From NCBI GenBank assembly GCA_012735215.1, contig JAAYHX010000011.1:52041-116040 (forward strand): a DNA stretch of 64,000 nucleotides. Reading direction: 5' to 3'. The DNA is from Tissierellia bacterium. GTDB taxonomy: Bacteria; Bacillota; Clostridia; Tissierellales; Tepidimicrobiaceae. The notes beneath the pieces are model-generated. The model searched no databases, was not told where the DNA came from, and worked only from the letters and a program-made list of their open reading frames with translations. Made by a program: the position numbers and the translations under genes. Below, in pieces: positions 53,333-63,950 of the stretch (position 1 is its first letter; the number at the start of each line of letters is the position of its first letter).

Positions 53333-54667
53333 ATGGTTTCTGATTTGGATAATATTTGGAATGAAGCTTTAAAGTTGATAAAAGTTGAATTAACAGAAGT
53401 CAGCTTTAATACCTGGTTAAAAACAATTAACCCCCTTTCCCTGAATGATAACAACATCTTATTAGCCGCACCAAATGAATTTACAAAGGGCATATTAGAG
53501 GGTAGATACTTAAATCTAATCAAGAATGCAATTAAACAGATAACAGATAAGGAATACAATATCCAATTTACAATCCCAGGAGAAGATATAAGCTTAAATG
53601 TTGGACAATCTGTAGTGCCAAGTAATTCTAACCTTAATCAAAGATCCCAGCTAAATCCAAAGTATACCTTTGATACCTTTGTTATTGGAAATAGCAATAG
53701 ATTTGCCCATGCTGCATCCTTGGCAGTTGCCGAGGCCCCAGCCCAAGCCTATAACCCTCTATTTATATATGGTGGTGTGGGATTGGGAAAAACTCACTTA
53801 ATGCATGCCATAGGCCACTATATACTAAATCAAACACCTAATGCAAAAGTTGTATATGTATCATCAGAGAAGTTTACAAATGAATTGATCAACTCTATTA
53901 GAGACGATAAAAACAATCAGTTTAGAAGCAAATATAGAAATGTAGATGTTCTATTAATAGACGATATACAGTTTATTGCTGGTAAGGAAAGTACTCAAGA
54001 AGAATTCTTCCATACATTTAACGCCCTACACGATGCAAACAAGCAGATAGTAATATCCAGTGATAGGCCTCCCAAAGAAATACCCACTCTAGAAGACCGA
54101 TTAAGATCCAGATTTGAATGGGGGCTAATAGCAGACATTCAACCACCAGATCTAGAAACTAGAATTGCTATTTTGAAGAAGAAGGCTAAGGTTGAAAATA
54201 TAGATGTTTCTGATGATGTAATGCTTTATATTGCCACAAAGATACAATCAAACATAAGAGAACTTGAGGGAGCATTGATAAGGATTGTGGCTTACTCATC
54301 CTTAACTAACAAGAAGATAACGGTAGAATTAGCTGAAGAAGCCTTAAAGGACATCATATCAGCAGACAAGCCAAGGAAGATTACAGTTAAACTAATAAAG
54401 GAAGCAGTTTCTAAGGAATTCAATGTAAGAATGGAGGACTTTAACTCCAAGAAGAGGACAAGGGCAATAGCTTATCCAAGGCAGATTGCTATGTATCTAA
54501 CCAGGGAATTAACGGACCTATCCCTACCAAAGATAGGGGAAGAATTTGGAGGTAGGGACCATACTACTGTAATCCATGCTTATGATAAGATTACAGAGGA
54601 CCTATCTAATAGTGAGGAATTTAAGGCAACTATAGATAGATTGATAAAGGACATTAAGGGAGAATAA
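53333..54667 (+). CDS. dnaA: Chromosomal replication initiator DnaA
   Basis: A 444-aa protein with AGGAGGAATAAT before the ATG. Domain I covers about residues 1-85 and a short linker follows. The AAA+ domain has [17 protein letters not shown] and [11 protein letters not shown]. Domain IV ends with the DNA-binding signature [17 protein letters not shown]. It binds the boxes on both sides of the gene and opens the DnaA-trio/unwinding region between dnaA and dnaN. Confidence 0.98.
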   Translation: MVSDLDNIWNEALKLIKVELTEVSFNTWLKTINPLSLNDNNILLAAPNEFTKGILEGRYLNLIKNAIKQITDKEYNIQFTIPGEDISLNVGQSVVPSNSNLNQRSQLNPKYTFDTFVIGNSNRFAHAASLAVAEAPAQAYNPLFIYGGVGLGKTHLMHAIGHYILNQTPNAKVVYVSSEKFTNELINSIRDDKNNQFRSKYRNVDVLLIDDIQFIAGKESTQEEFFHTFNALHDANKQIVISSDRPPKEIPTLEDRLRSRFEWGLIADIQPPDLETRIAILKKKAKVENIDVSDDVMLYIATKIQSNIRELEGALIRIVAYSSLTNKKITVELAEEALKDIISADKPRKITVKLIKEAVSKEFNVRMEDFNSKKRTRAIAYPRQIAMYLTRELTDLSLPKIGEEFGGRDHTTVIHAYDKITEDLSNSEEFKATIDRLIKDIKGE

Positions 54668-54909
54668 TCTAGTATATAATTGTAGATAAATCTGTTATAG
54701 GAATGTTGATAACTTTACATGAACAAAAACTTGTATAATAATGTGGATAACTTTTAAGCTTTTATTTTAACTATCCACATGTTATTAATTTTTATATTTC
54801 TCCTAATAATCACTAGTAATCTAGTTATCAACATATCAACAGGACCTACTACTATTACTACTAAGTCTGTATATCATTTTATATCTATAACAAAAGGAGG
54901 ATTTCAAAA
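54668..54909. other. oriC: oriC, dnaA-dnaN part with DnaA-trio and unwinding region
   Basis: One perfect DnaA box (54742-54750) and near boxes at 54681-54689, 54771-54779, 54825-54833 and 54833-54841 lead into GGACC, then a triplet tract at 54846-54863 (minus strand TTAGTAGTAATAGTAGTAG), then AT-rich DNA to 54895. Boxes, short GC-rich spacer, TAG-triplet DnaA-trio and unwinding element appear in the order described for Bacillus subtilis, so strand opening most likely begins here. Confidence 0.88.
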
Positions 54910-56016
54910 TTGAAAATTAATATTAACCAAAATACATTAGCAAGCCACATAAGTATAGTCCAAAGAGGAATTTCAGCTAGGAGCACTTTGCAAATACTAG
55001 ATGGTATATTATTAGAAGCTTATAATGGAAAGTTAAAGTTAACATCTACAGATCTGGAGATTGGAATAGAGACACACCTAGATTGTAATGTAATTGAAGA
55101 AGGTTCAATTGTGATAAATTCAAGAATCTTTGGGGATATAATAAGAAAGTTACCTAATTCGATCATTAGCATAGAGGTAAAGGACAACAATATCAACATT
55201 AAATGTGAAAGTTCAGAGTTTAACATATTGGGAAGTAATCCTTTTGATTATCCAGAACTTCCTAAGTTAATAGATGAGGACTCCTTTAGGATTCCTGGTG
55301 ATCTATTTAAAAATGCAATCAAAAAAACTGTTTTCGCTACAGCAAAAGATGAAACAAGGCCTATACTGACAGGTGTTTTATTAGAAATAGAAGGAAATAA
55401 ATGCTCCTTTGTATCCTTAGACGGATATAGGCTAGCTCTTAGCAATCTATCTATAAGCACAGATAAGGATATTAGGGTAATAATACCAGGTAGGGTATTA
55501 GAAGAGCTAAGCAAGATTTTAGGAGATGATGAGGAAGAAGTCAAAATATCCACTTCAGCTGGCAATATAATATTTAATCTAGGGGATACTATAGTAACAT
55601 CAAGACTATTAGAAGGACAGTTTTTAAACTATAAGGACATTATCAGAGAAGAACACGATACTAGAATTGAAGTCAATAGAAAAAGTTTACAGGATAGCTT
55701 AGAAAGGGCCTCCCTGTTAGCTAAGGAAGAAAAAGCAAATCTGGTAAAACTAAATATCCAAGACAATGAAGTCATTGTAAAGTCCAATACAGAGATAGGT
55801 AACGTATATGAGAAAATAGAGTCTAAACAAGAAGGGGACAATGTAAATATTGCATTCAATTCTAAATATCTGTTGGATGGAATAAAGGTAATTGATTCTG
55901 AAGAAATAGAACTTTCCTTTATGGGAAGCTTGAATCCATGTATAATTAAACCAGTAGATGATAAAAATTATACCTATTTAGTATTACCAGTAAGACTTGC
56001 CCAGGATGATTATTAA
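54910..56016 (+). CDS. dnaN: DNA polymerase III beta sliding clamp
   Basis: A 368-aa protein of typical length. The start is TTG at 54910, with AAAGGAGG before it. It begins KININQNTLASHISIVQRGI and has three clamp domains; DETRPILTGVLLEIEGN marks the second and the C-terminal YTYLVLPVRL the end. It forms the ring that tethers polymerase to DNA. Confidence 0.97.
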   Translation: MKININQNTLASHISIVQRGISARSTLQILDGILLEAYNGKLKLTSTDLEIGIETHLDCNVIEEGSIVINSRIFGDIIRKLPNSIISIEVKDNNINIKCESSEFNILGSNPFDYPELPKLIDEDSFRIPGDLFKNAIKKTVFATAKDETRPILTGVLLEIEGNKCSFVSLDGYRLALSNLSISTDKDIRVIIPGRVLEELSKILGDDEEEVKISTSAGNIIFNLGDTIVTSRLLEGQFLNYKDIIREEHDTRIEVNRKSLQDSLERASLLAKEEKANLVKLNIQDNEVIVKSNTEIGNVYEKIESKQEGDNVNIAFNSKYLLDGIKVIDSEEIELSFMGSLNPCIIKPVDDKNYTYLVLPVRLAQDDY

Positions 56017-56039
56017 TAGTAAGGAGATGGATAGGTATA

Positions 56040-56249
56040 ATGAAGGAAATAAGGATACATTCTGAAACCATAAAGCTGGATCAGCTGCTTAAATTTGCTG
56101 GTATTGCCCAGACTGGCGGTCAAAGCAAGCTGATGATTAAAGAAGGGTTAGTTTTATTAAATGGAGAAACTGTATTAGAAAGAGGCAAGAAGATAAAAAA
56201 AGGTGACATTATAGAAATAAAAAATATGGATAAGTTTATTGTGGTATAA
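56040..56249 (+). CDS. yaaA: S4-domain RNA-binding protein YaaA
   Basis: A 69-aa protein. The S4 fold is shown by IKLDQLLKFAGIAQTGGQSK and MIKEGLVLLNGETVLERGKK. It is conserved between dnaN and recF in Firmicutes and is implicated in 50S ribosome assembly. AAGGAGATGG precedes the ATG; only 23 bases separate it from dnaN, so they are co-transcribed. Confidence 0.95.
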   Translation: MKEIRIHSETIKLDQLLKFAGIAQTGGQSKLMIKEGLVLLNGETVLERGKKIKKGDIIEIKNMDKFIVV

Positions 56250-56258
56250 TTGAGATGT

Positions 56259-56290
56259 AAAACCTCAACCCATGTGGTTGAGGATTTTAT
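56259..56290 (+). terminator. Hairpin between yaaA and recF
   Basis: AAAACCTCAACC (56259-56270) pairs with GGTTGAGGATTTT (56276-56288) around CATGT. The short U-run suggests partial termination between yaaA and recF. Confidence 0.6.
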
Positions 56291-56322
56291 GGCTTATCAA
56301 GTAATTTTGAGAGGTGCTATTA

Positions 56323-57435
56323 TTGAATGTAGAAAGCATTAGGCTTATAAATTTCAGAAACTATATGGATTTATTTATAAGGTTAAATAATAAAACCAAT
56401 GTATTTATTGGTAAAAACGGCCAAGGGAAGACAAATCTCCTAGAGGCAATATACATATGTGCTACTGGTAAGTCTTTCAGGACTAATAGGGATAAGGATA
56501 TAATCAACTTTAACAAAAGTGCAGCCTATATAGGAGCTAAAGTAAAGATTGATGGTAATGATAAATTAATAGAGATTAAGTATGACCTAAATGGTCAAAA
56601 AAGGATGAAGCTAAACAAGTTAGAGATAAAAAATCAGAGAGAATTGGATAGTGGCCTTAGTGTTGTAGCCTTTTCGCCAGAGGATTTAAAATTGGTAAAA
56701 AGAGGCCCTGTGGAAAGAAGAAATTTTTTAGATATGAGCATATCTCAAATAAAGCCTGTATATAAGCACAATTTAACCAGATATAACAAAATACTAATTC
56801 AAAGGAATAATCTATTGAAATCAGGTAAATCTTTAAATGAAATAAAAAATCTATTAGAAATATTTGATATGCAGCTAGTAAAGGGCGGAAGTGAAATTAT
56901 CCTATATAGATTGGAGTTTATTAAGAGGCTATCTGAAATTGCCTTTAATATACATAATAACTTAACAAAAAATGAAGAAAAAATTGATTTAACATATAAT
57001 TCAACAGTAGACACAAAGGATATGGACAAGAAATCTATTGAAAAGAATTTTATACAACAGCTATACTTAAATAGGCAAAAAGATCTGCAGCTAGGAGTTA
57101 CTTCAGTGGGCCCTCATAGAGATGATATGAACATAAGTATAAATGGGATAGATGCTAGAGTATATGCTTCTCAAGGCCAGCAGAGGACCATAGTATTGAC
57201 TCTTAAATTATCTGAAGTAGAAATATTAAAATTAGAAAGAGGAATATACCCAGTCTTATTGTTAGACGATGTTTTTTCAGAGTTGGACTTTGAAAGGAGA
57301 AACTATTTAGTTAAGTCTTTTAGCAACTTACAGACCATCATTACTGCAGCGGAGATCATAGATTTGGACCAATTAAGTAATATTGATAAAACTATATTTT
57401 ATATAGAAAATGGTAAAATAATTATGAAGGAGTAG
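56323..57435 (+). CDS. recF: DNA repair and gap-filling ATPase RecF
   Basis: About 370 aa. The most likely start is TTG at 56323 with GAGAGGTG before it, giving the usual NVESIRLINFRNY opening; a GTG at 56314 is too close to that site. Walker A is FIGKNGQGKTNLLEAIYICA, the signature region ASQGQQRTIVLTLKLSE, and Walker B PVLLLDDVFSELD. It loads RecA at gaps with RecO and RecR. Confidence 0.96.
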   Translation: MNVESIRLINFRNYMDLFIRLNNKTNVFIGKNGQGKTNLLEAIYICATGKSFRTNRDKDIINFNKSAAYIGAKVKIDGNDKLIEIKYDLNGQKRMKLNKLEIKNQRELDSGLSVVAFSPEDLKLVKRGPVERRNFLDMSISQIKPVYKHNLTRYNKILIQRNNLLKSGKSLNEIKNLLEIFDMQLVKGGSEIILYRLEFIKRLSEIAFNIHNNLTKNEEKIDLTYNSTVDTKDMDKKSIEKNFIQQLYLNRQKDLQLGVTSVGPHRDDMNISINGIDARVYASQGQQRTIVLTLKLSEVEILKLERGIYPVLLLDDVFSELDFERRNYLVKSFSNLQTIITAAEIIDLDQLSNIDKTIFYIENGKIIMKE

Positions 57436-57440
57436 ATGAA

Positions 57441-57716
57441 ATGTTTTTGCACATAGGCGGAGATAACTATATACTCAAAGATGATATAGTAGCCATAATA
57501 GATAAAGAGTCTATTCAAAATTCTAAGGAAACCAATGAATTAATTGAGAAGATGATAAAAGATGGTTTACTGAAGGGCGGAAAGAGAGATGATGTTAAAA
57601 CATATATAATAACTTGTAAAAAAGGTGCAAATAACAAGCCTAAGGAAGAATACCACTTATATATGTCAAACATTTCAGCTTCTACACTCTTACGTAGAAA
57701 CAATAGATGGAAATAG
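57441..57716 (+). CDS. remB: Extracellular matrix regulator RemB (YaaB)
   Basis: A 91-aa protein of the DUF370/YaaB family. MFLHIGGDNYILKDDIVAII and DVKTYIITCKKGANNKPK with YMSNISASTLLRR match RemB, always located between recF and gyrB in Firmicutes. In Bacillus subtilis it promotes matrix gene expression. This could connect it with the TasA/SipW-type cassette at the window's left end, though direct control is only a guess. GAAGGAG precedes the ATG. Confidence 0.93.
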   Translation: MFLHIGGDNYILKDDIVAIIDKESIQNSKETNELIEKMIKDGLLKGGKRDDVKTYIITCKKGANNKPKEEYHLYMSNISASTLLRRNNRWK

Positions 57717-57735
57717 GATTGGAGGTTAACAAAAT

Positions 57736-59646
57736 ATGACTAAAGCGAACAATGGCAGAACTTATACGGCCAAGGATATTCAGGTACTAACAGGGTTAGA
57801 GCCAGTTAGGAAAAGACCAGGTATGTATATTGGAAGTACAGGACCAAAGGGGCTACACCATTTAGTATATGAGGTAGTAGACAACAGTATAGATGAAGCT
57901 TTGGCAGGGGTTTGCGATACCATCAATGTTATTATCAATGAGGATAATTCCATAACTGTAGAAGATAATGGTAGTGGTATACCTGTAGAAGTTCATCCCC
58001 AAACAGGAAAAACAACAGTTGAAACTGTTTTAACAGTTCTTCATGCTGGAGGTAAGTTTAACAACTCAGCCTATAAGGTATCCGGTGGACTTCATGGTGT
58101 AGGTGTATCAGTAGTTAATGCCCTATCAGAATGGCTTATTGCCAAGGTAAAAAGGGATGGACATGAATATATACAGAGGTTTGAAAGGGGTACACCAGTA
58201 ACTGAACTGGAAACAATTGGCCAAGCTTCTGATACCGGTACAACCATAAGTTTTAAACCTGATAAGGAGATATTTGATGAAATAGAGTTCGACTATGCTA
58301 CACTACAGTTTAGGCTTAGGGAAATGGCCTTCCTAAATAAAGGTGTTAGAATAACCTTGGAGGACAAAAGGACTAATAATAAAGAAGTATTCCACTATGA
58401 AGGTGGAATCAAGTCCTTTGTAGAGTATATAAATAGAAATAAAACTTCTATACAAAAGGAAATATTGTATTTTGAAGATAATAAAGAGGATGCTCTTGTA
58501 GAGTTGGCTATGCAGTATACAGACTCCTATTCAGAGAATATATACACCTTTGCTAATAACATAAATACTGAAGAAGGTGGCTTCCACTTAAGTGGTTTAA
58601 GAACAGCCTTGACTAGAGCAATTAATGACTATGGTAGAAAGTACAATTATCTCAAGGAAAAGGATGAAAACCTACAGGGAGAAGATGTTAGAGAGGGATT
58701 GACTGCCATCTTATCTGTTAAGCTACCAAATCCTCAGTTTGAAGGACAAACCAAGACTAAGCTTGGAAACAGTGAGATGAAGGGAATTGTAGAATCCATA
58801 GCTTATGAACATATAAGCAGCTTTTTAGAAGAAAATCCAAATGAAGGAAAGGCCATATTAGAAAAAGCAATCAATGCAGCAAGGGCTAGAGAAGCTGCTA
58901 GAAAGGCAAAGGAGATCTCAAGAAAAAGGAGTATATTGGATAATACCACATTGCCCGGGAAACTTGCAGATTGTCAGTCAGATGACTTAGAAGTTACTGA
59001 GATATTTATAGTTGAGGGAGATTCTGCTGGTGGTAGTGCCAAGCAGGGCAGGGATAGGGCAAATCAAGCCATACTTCCCCTAAGAGGTAAGATAATGAAT
59101 GTTGAAAAGGCAAGACTAGATAAGATATTAGAATATCAAGAGATAAGGGCTATGATCTCAGCCTTTGGTACTGGTATAGGAAAGGACTTTGATATAAGCA
59201 AGCTAAGATATGGGAAGATAATAATAATGACAGACGCAGACGTGGATGGTGCCCATATTAGGACATTGCTATTAACCTTCTTCTATAGATATATGAGGCC
59301 ACTAATAGAAAATGGAAATGTATACATCGCCCAACCACCCCTATATAAGGTGTCAAAAGGAAAATCTGAATACTATGTCTATAGTGACAAAGAATTGGAT
59401 GAACTCCTAGAAAAATTAGGAAGGTCCAACTACAGCATCCAAAGATATAAGGGTTTAGGAGAAATGAATCCTGAACAGCTTTGGGAAACTACAATGGATC
59501 CTAATAATAGAATACTGTTAAAGGTAAACATTGAAGATGCTATGGTGGCAGATGAAATATTTACTATTTTAATGGGTGATAAGGTAAAACCAAGAAGAGA
59601 ATTCATAGAAAAGAATGCAAAACAAGTTAGAAACCTAGATATATAA
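57736..59646 (+). CDS. gyrB: DNA gyrase subunit B
   Basis: A 636-aa protein of normal length. The GHKL ATPase domain has [33 protein letters not shown] and [16 protein letters not shown]. The TOPRIM region has [20 protein letters not shown] and [20 protein letters not shown]. The C-terminus ends [17 protein letters not shown], the typical gyrase B tail. It provides ATP hydrolysis for negative supercoiling with GyrA, encoded next. GGAGGTTAAC precedes the ATG. Confidence 0.98.
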   Translation: MTKANNGRTYTAKDIQVLTGLEPVRKRPGMYIGSTGPKGLHHLVYEVVDNSIDEALAGVCDTINVIINEDNSITVEDNGSGIPVEVHPQTGKTTVETVLTVLHAGGKFNNSAYKVSGGLHGVGVSVVNALSEWLIAKVKRDGHEYIQRFERGTPVTELETIGQASDTGTTISFKPDKEIFDEIEFDYATLQFRLREMAFLNKGVRITLEDKRTNNKEVFHYEGGIKSFVEYINRNKTSIQKEILYFEDNKEDALVELAMQYTDSYSENIYTFANNINTEEGGFHLSGLRTALTRAINDYGRKYNYLKEKDENLQGEDVREGLTAILSVKLPNPQFEGQTKTKLGNSEMKGIVESIAYEHISSFLEENPNEGKAILEKAINAARAREAARKAKEISRKRSILDNTTLPGKLADCQSDDLEVTEIFIVEGDSAGGSAKQGRDRANQAILPLRGKIMNVEKARLDKILEYQEIRAMISAFGTGIGKDFDISKLRYGKIIIMTDADVDGAHIRTLLLTFFYRYMRPLIENGNVYIAQPPLYKVSKGKSEYYVYSDKELDELLEKLGRSNYSIQRYKGLGEMNPEQLWETTMDPNNRILLKVNIEDAMVADEIFTILMGDKVKPRREFIEKNAKQVRNLDI

Positions 59647-59685
59647 CAGATACTCCAAGCGTCCATAAACTAAGGAGGGATTAAA

Positions 59686-62121
59686 TTGAACAAGGAAGAG
59701 AGCAATATAAATAATATTATTGATATAAATATTGAAGAGGAAATGAGAAAATCTTATCTGGATTATGCCATGTCTGTAATCGTAAGTAGGGCTCTTCCAG
59801 ATGTAAGGGATGGATTAAAACCAGTTCATAGGAGAATCCTATATGCCATGAATGAGCTAGGAGTTACTCCCGATAAACCCTACAGAAAGTCTGCCAGAAT
59901 AGTAGGGGACGTACTAGGTAAATATCATCCCCATGGAGATAGTTCTGTATATGATGCTATGGTAAGGCTTGCCCAGGACTTTAACACCAGATATCCCCTG
60001 GTAGATGGTCATGGAAACTTTGGTTCTATAGATGGTGATAGCCCTGCAGCTATGCGTTATACGGAAGTTAGAATGACAAAGATAACCTTGGAAATGCTCA
60101 GGGACATAAACAAGGATACTATAGATTATAGGCCCAACTTTGATGAAACCTTAAAAGAACCTGTAGTATTACCTTCTAGATTTCCAAATCTAATGGTAAA
60201 TGGTTCGTCAGGTATAGCCGTTGGTATGGCCACTAATATTCCACCCCATAATTTAAGGGAGGTAGTAGATGGAATTATCATGCTTATAGATAATCCGGAT
60301 ACTACTATTGATGAACTGATGAAGGTAATCAAGGGACCTGATTTTCCAACGGGTGCAATGATAATGGGAACAGAAGGTATAAAATCTGCCTTTAGAACTG
60401 GAAGGGGCAAGATCCAGCTTAGGGCTGTTGTTGAGATAGAAGAGACTGCTAGAGGAAAGCAGAGAATTGTAGTGACTGAATTACCCTATCAAGTAAATAA
60501 GGCAAATCTTATTGAAAAGATTGCAGAATTGGTAAGAGATAAGAAACTTGAGGGCATATCAGACCTAAGGGATGAATCTGATAGGCAAGGTATGAGAATT
60601 GTAATTGAGCTTAAGAGGGATGTGAATCCCAATGTGGTTCTTAATAATCTATATAAGCAAACTCAATTACAAGCAACCTTTGGAGTAATTATGCTAGCCT
60701 TAGTTGATGATGAACCAAAGGTATTAAATTTAAAGCAAATGCTTCATTATTATATAAAACATCAGAAGGAAGTAGTTACAAGAAGGACCCAGTACGATTT
60801 AAACAAGGCAGAAGAAAGAGCTCATATAGTTGAAGGTTTGAAAATTGCCCTTGATCATATAGATGAGGTTATAAACATAATCAGAAGCTCTAAAGAAGAA
60901 GCCACAGCAAAGAAGAGGTTAATGGATAGCTTTGGTCTTTCAGAAAAACAAGCCCAAGCAATACTTGATATGAGGCTTAGAAGATTAACTGGCTTGGAGA
61001 GAGAAAAGCTTGACCAGGAATATGAAGAACTGATCAAGGAAATCAACAGACTTAAGGAGATACTGGCCAGTGAAAGATTGTTGCTAAATATAATAAAAGA
61101 AGAACTATTAGAGATAAAGGAAAAATATGGTGATGAAAGAAAAACTAGAATAATGCCAGCAGCAGATGAAGTTGACATAGAAGATATGATTCAAAAGGAA
61201 GATGTTATAATCACCTTAACCCATGGTGGTTATATAAAGAGAATGCCCGAATCAACCTATAGGACTCAAAGAAGAGGTGGAAAAGGAATTACAGGACTTA
61301 CTACAAGGGAAAATGATTTTGTAGAGAACCTGATTGTTACTTCAACTCATGACACTATTCTCTTCTTTACAAATAAAGGTAAGGTATATTTATTAAAAGC
61401 CTATGAAATACCTGAAGCAAAAAGACAGGCAAAGGGCACTAATATAGTTAATCTTTTGAACTTAGATAGACAAGAGAGTATAACTGCTGTTATTCCTATT
61501 GATGAATATGACCCAGATAGCAACTTAATATTTGCAACGAAAAATGGAAAAATCAAGAAGACTAAGATGCATCTATTTAAAAATATAAGGAAAAATGGAA
61601 TAATAGCCATCAACCTACAAGAGGAAGATGAATTGATCCAGGTTAGGAAGACCGATGGAAATAAAGAATTAATCCTAGTTACTTCTATGGGAATGGCCAT
61701 TAGATTTAATGAAGATGATGTCAGAGACATGGGAAGAAATGCTACAGGTGTAAAGGCTATTACACTTGCGGATAATGATGAAATTGTAGCCATGGATTTG
61801 ATTGATAGTGGTAAATACCTGTTGGTAGTAAGCGAAAATGGTTATGGAAAGAGAACTGAGTTAGATGAATATAGAACTCAAAGTAGAGGTGGAAAGGGAT
61901 TAAAAACCTATAATATCAAGGATAAGACAGGATTACTAGTATCAGCCAAGGTAGTGGATGAAGAGGACGAGATAATCATGATCTCTAAATCAGGAATAAT
62001 TATTAGGCTGGAAGTAAAGGATATATCCGTTATGGGTCGAAGCACTCAAGGTGTAATACTGATGAAGATAGAAGATGATGATAGGGTAATGGCAGTAGCA
62101 AAATATGTGGATAAGGATTAA
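59686..62121 (+). CDS. gyrA: DNA gyrase subunit A
   Basis: An 811-aa protein starting at TTG (59686) with AAGGAGGG before it. The catalytic region includes [20 protein letters not shown], the quinolone-resistance area, with active-site Tyr in [11 protein letters not shown]. The C-terminal beta-pinwheel carries the GyrA box in QRRGGKGI and further repeats ([12 protein letters not shown]). It cuts and rejoins DNA. The residues at the usual resistance positions appear as wild type (GDSSVYD). Confidence 0.98.
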   Translation: MNKEESNINNIIDINIEEEMRKSYLDYAMSVIVSRALPDVRDGLKPVHRRILYAMNELGVTPDKPYRKSARIVGDVLGKYHPHGDSSVYDAMVRLAQDFNTRYPLVDGHGNFGSIDGDSPAAMRYTEVRMTKITLEMLRDINKDTIDYRPNFDETLKEPVVLPSRFPNLMVNGSSGIAVGMATNIPPHNLREVVDGIIMLIDNPDTTIDELMKVIKGPDFPTGAMIMGTEGIKSAFRTGRGKIQLRAVVEIEETARGKQRIVVTELPYQVNKANLIEKIAELVRDKKLEGISDLRDESDRQGMRIVIELKRDVNPNVVLNNLYKQTQLQATFGVIMLALVDDEPKVLNLKQMLHYYIKHQKEVVTRRTQYDLNKAEERAHIVEGLKIALDHIDEVINIIRSSKEEATAKKRLMDSFGLSEKQAQAILDMRLRRLTGLEREKLDQEYEELIKEINRLKEILASERLLLNIIKEELLEIKEKYGDERKTRIMPAADEVDIEDMIQKEDVIITLTHGGYIKRMPESTYRTQRRGGKGITGLTTRENDFVENLIVTSTHDTILFFTNKGKVYLLKAYEIPEAKRQAKGTNIVNLLNLDRQESITAVIPIDEYDPDSNLIFATKNGKIKKTKMHLFKNIRKNGIIAINLQEEDELIQVRKTDGNKELILVTSMGMAIRFNEDDVRDMGRNATGVKAITLADNDEIVAMDLIDSGKYLLVVSENGYGKRTELDEYRTQSRGGKGLKTYNIKDKTGLLVSAKVVDEEDEIIMISKSGIIIRLEVKDISVMGRSTQGVILMKIEDDDRVMAVAKYVDKD

Positions 62122-62148
62122 AACAGCTATTTTTAGCTGTTTTTCTTA
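62119..62148 (+). terminator. Terminator after gyrA
   Basis: AAACAGCTA (62121-62129) pairs with TAGCTGTTT (62134-62142), followed by TTCTTATTT. It closes the dnaA-gyrA series. Confidence 0.8.
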
Positions 62149-62222
62149 TTTCCTAGTATTTTACTTTACATTGACTATTATTTAGTATAAAATCTAATTA
62201 AGAATGGAAAGGGGGAACGCTT

Positions 62223-62540
62223 ATGTCTTTGAATATAAACATGGAATTTAATGAAAAAGAGAACATTTGGATAGTGGAACCTGAAGGAGAACTTGACATA
62301 TATACTTCACCTGAATTTAATGAAAAATTAGTAAGTGCTTTAAACAATAAAAAGACTGATATTGTAATAGATGGAAGTAAACTAGATTATTTAGATAGTA
62401 CTGGTTTAGGTGCCTTAATAAGTATATTTAAACTACTAAAGGAAGATGGAAACAAGGTTTATATAAAGAATGTAAAGCCAAACATAAAAAAACTATTTTA
62501 TATAACTGAGTTGGACAAGGTATTTATAATTGAGGAGTGA
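62223..62540 (+). CDS. STAS anti-sigma-factor antagonist (SpoIIAA/RsbV-like)
   Basis: A 105-aa STAS-domain protein with AAAGGGGGAAC before the ATG. WIVEPEGELDIYTSPEFNEK and IDGSKLDYLDSTGLGALISI contain the phosphorylatable Ser59. The unphosphorylated form would bind the kinase encoded next and free the sigma factor. It is first of a three-gene partner-switching operon. SpoIIAA and RsbV are equally possible names from sequence alone. Confidence 0.9.
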   Translation: MSLNINMEFNEKENIWIVEPEGELDIYTSPEFNEKLVSALNNKKTDIVIDGSKLDYLDSTGLGALISIFKLLKEDGNKVYIKNVKPNIKKLFYITELDKVFIIEE

Positions 62541-62544
62541 TAGT

Positions 62545-62916
62545 ATGAAGAAGGATATATTTAGATTAACCATACCTGGAAAGCCGGATTATATTTCTGT
62601 AGCTAGATTAACTTCTTCAGCCATAGCCAGTAAAATAGGTTTTAGCCTAGAGGAAATAGAGGATATAAAAGTATCCTTATCGGAAGCTTGTGTTAACGCT
62701 TTAAAAAGAGTTGACCAAATAAATATTGAGTTTTTAGTTGATGATACAAAATTCAGTGTGCTAGTTGAGAATGTATCATCCTCATGTGATGGGAATGAAG
62801 AAGTTGTAAGAGAATTGGAAATGGGAATATTGATCATGGAATCTCTAATGGATGAAGTAAATTTCAATAGCAAAGGAGTTGAATTGATTAAGTATATAAA
62901 GGATGGGAAGAAATAA
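62545..62916 (+). CDS. Anti-sigma-factor serine kinase (RsbW/SpoIIAB-like)
   Basis: A 123-aa protein. The ATG at 62545 follows GAGGAGTG. The GHKL fold is compact: ARLTSSAIASKIGFSLEEIE, with the N box in KVSLSEACVNALKR. The G boxes are diverged (ELEMGILIMESLMDEVNF), as in RsbW-type kinases. It holds the downstream sigma factor inactive and phosphorylates the STAS protein. It overlaps the sigma gene by one base (TAATG). Confidence 0.87.
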   Translation: MKKDIFRLTIPGKPDYISVARLTSSAIASKIGFSLEEIEDIKVSLSEACVNALKRVDQINIEFLVDDTKFSVLVENVSSSCDGNEEVVRELEMGILIMESLMDEVNFNSKGVELIKYIKDGKK

Positions 62917-63698
62917 TGAGCATAAGCTATCAATCTGAAATTAAGGAAATGGATAAAGAAGATATTAAAGCTTTATTTAGAAAATACAAGAAAACAAAGG
63001 ATAAGAGCATAAGGGATTTTCTAATAGAGAAACACCTATATATAGCAGAAATATTAGCCAAAAAATATGCAAACAGGGGTATAGAGTATGATGACATATA
63101 TCAGGTTGCATCCCTAGGTTTAATCTATGCCATAGACAGGTATGATATAGATAAGGGATATGAATTTTCAAGCTTTGCAACTCCAACTATAATAGGTGAA
63201 ATAAAGAAATATTTTAGAGACAAGGGGTGGACTATAAAAGTTCCACGCAGAATACAGGAATTATCTAAGAAGATAAACAATGCACGTAATGTTTTAAGCC
63301 AAGAATTACAACGTTCACCAACTGTAAAGGATATAGCAGAATATTTGAACTCTACAGAAGAAGAAATACTGGAGGCTATGGAAGGAAGCAAGCTTTATAC
63401 ACCTCAATCCTTGGACGTAACTTATGATTCAAATAGTGATGATAAGGATGTAAACCTTTCAGATATAATAGGTGAAGAGGATATATACTTTAGCAAGATA
63501 GAAAACAATGACTTTATAAAGAAAGCCATAGAAAAGTTAAATGATATGGAGAAGAAGATCTTTACAGACAGGTACTTTTATGAGAAAACTCAGGTATCCA
63601 TTGCTAAAGAACTTGATATATCTCAAATGACTGTATCTAGGATTGAAAAAAAGGTATTAGAAAAGCTCAAGAGAGAAATGAAAAAAACCTTAGAATAA
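62916..63698 (+). CDS. SigB/SigF/SigG-family RNA polymerase sigma factor
   Basis: A 260-aa protein with regions 2, 3 and 4. Region 2 has YDDIYQVASLGLIYAIDRYD and FSSFATPTIIGEIKKYFRDK, region 3 GWTIKVPRRIQELSKKINNA, and region 4 ISQMTVSRIEKKVLEKLKRE. This matches the SigB/SigF/SigG group, each controlled by a STAS-kinase pair. SpoIIAA-SpoIIAB-SigF or RsbV-RsbW-SigB are the two readings. Location beside gyrA is unusual for spoIIA, so a stress-type SigB role is slightly favoured. Confidence 0.92.
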   Translation: MSISYQSEIKEMDKEDIKALFRKYKKTKDKSIRDFLIEKHLYIAEILAKKYANRGIEYDDIYQVASLGLIYAIDRYDIDKGYEFSSFATPTIIGEIKKYFRDKGWTIKVPRRIQELSKKINNARNVLSQELQRSPTVKDIAEYLNSTEEEILEAMEGSKLYTPQSLDVTYDSNSDDKDVNLSDIIGEEDIYFSKIENNDFIKKAIEKLNDMEKKIFTDRYFYEKTQVSIAKELDISQMTVSRIEKKVLEKLKREMKKTLE

Positions 63699-63713
63699 AA
63701 TCAAAAAAAGTTG

Positions 63714-63742
63714 TTGACAAATGAAAAAAAAGAATGTATTAT
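63714..63742 (+). promoter_or_regulatory. rRNA promoter P1
   Basis: TTGACA (63714-63719), a 17-base spacer and TATTAT (63737-63742). It starts directly after the sigma-factor stop codon and is the first of two tandem promoters for the rRNA operon. Confidence 0.8.
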
Positions 63743-63814
63743 TTTATATTGCTGACCCCAAATGGGTATATATAATACAGACCAAAAAAGTCAGCAAAAA
63801 ATTAAAAAAAGTAG

Positions 63815-63843
63815 TTGACAGATGATTTGAAATCTGGTATAGT
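63815..63843 (+). promoter_or_regulatory. rRNA promoter P2
   Basis: TTGACA (63815-63820), a 17-base spacer and TATAGT (63838-63843). The leader downstream contains the CTTTAAAAACTAAACAG-type segment common before clostridial 16S genes. Confidence 0.85.
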
Positions 63844-63950
63844 GAATAAGTCGGCTGCGAGAGCGGTCGCAAATGAACTTTAAAAACTAAACAGTGTGAA
63901 GTACTTTGAGAAGAAAAAGTCAGCGAGAGCAGACAAACTTAAATATTTTT

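Noticed and set aside
58951..58962. Noc-binding-like CCCGGGAAA inside gyrB
   Set aside because: Only a half match to the Noc consensus and located in a coding region where the residues explain the sequence.
62190..62222. Alternative-sigma promoter before the STAS gene
   Set aside because: TATAAA is present with only a poorly spaced TTTACA or TTGACT upstream; no clear sigma-B or sigma-F pattern, so no promoter call was made.
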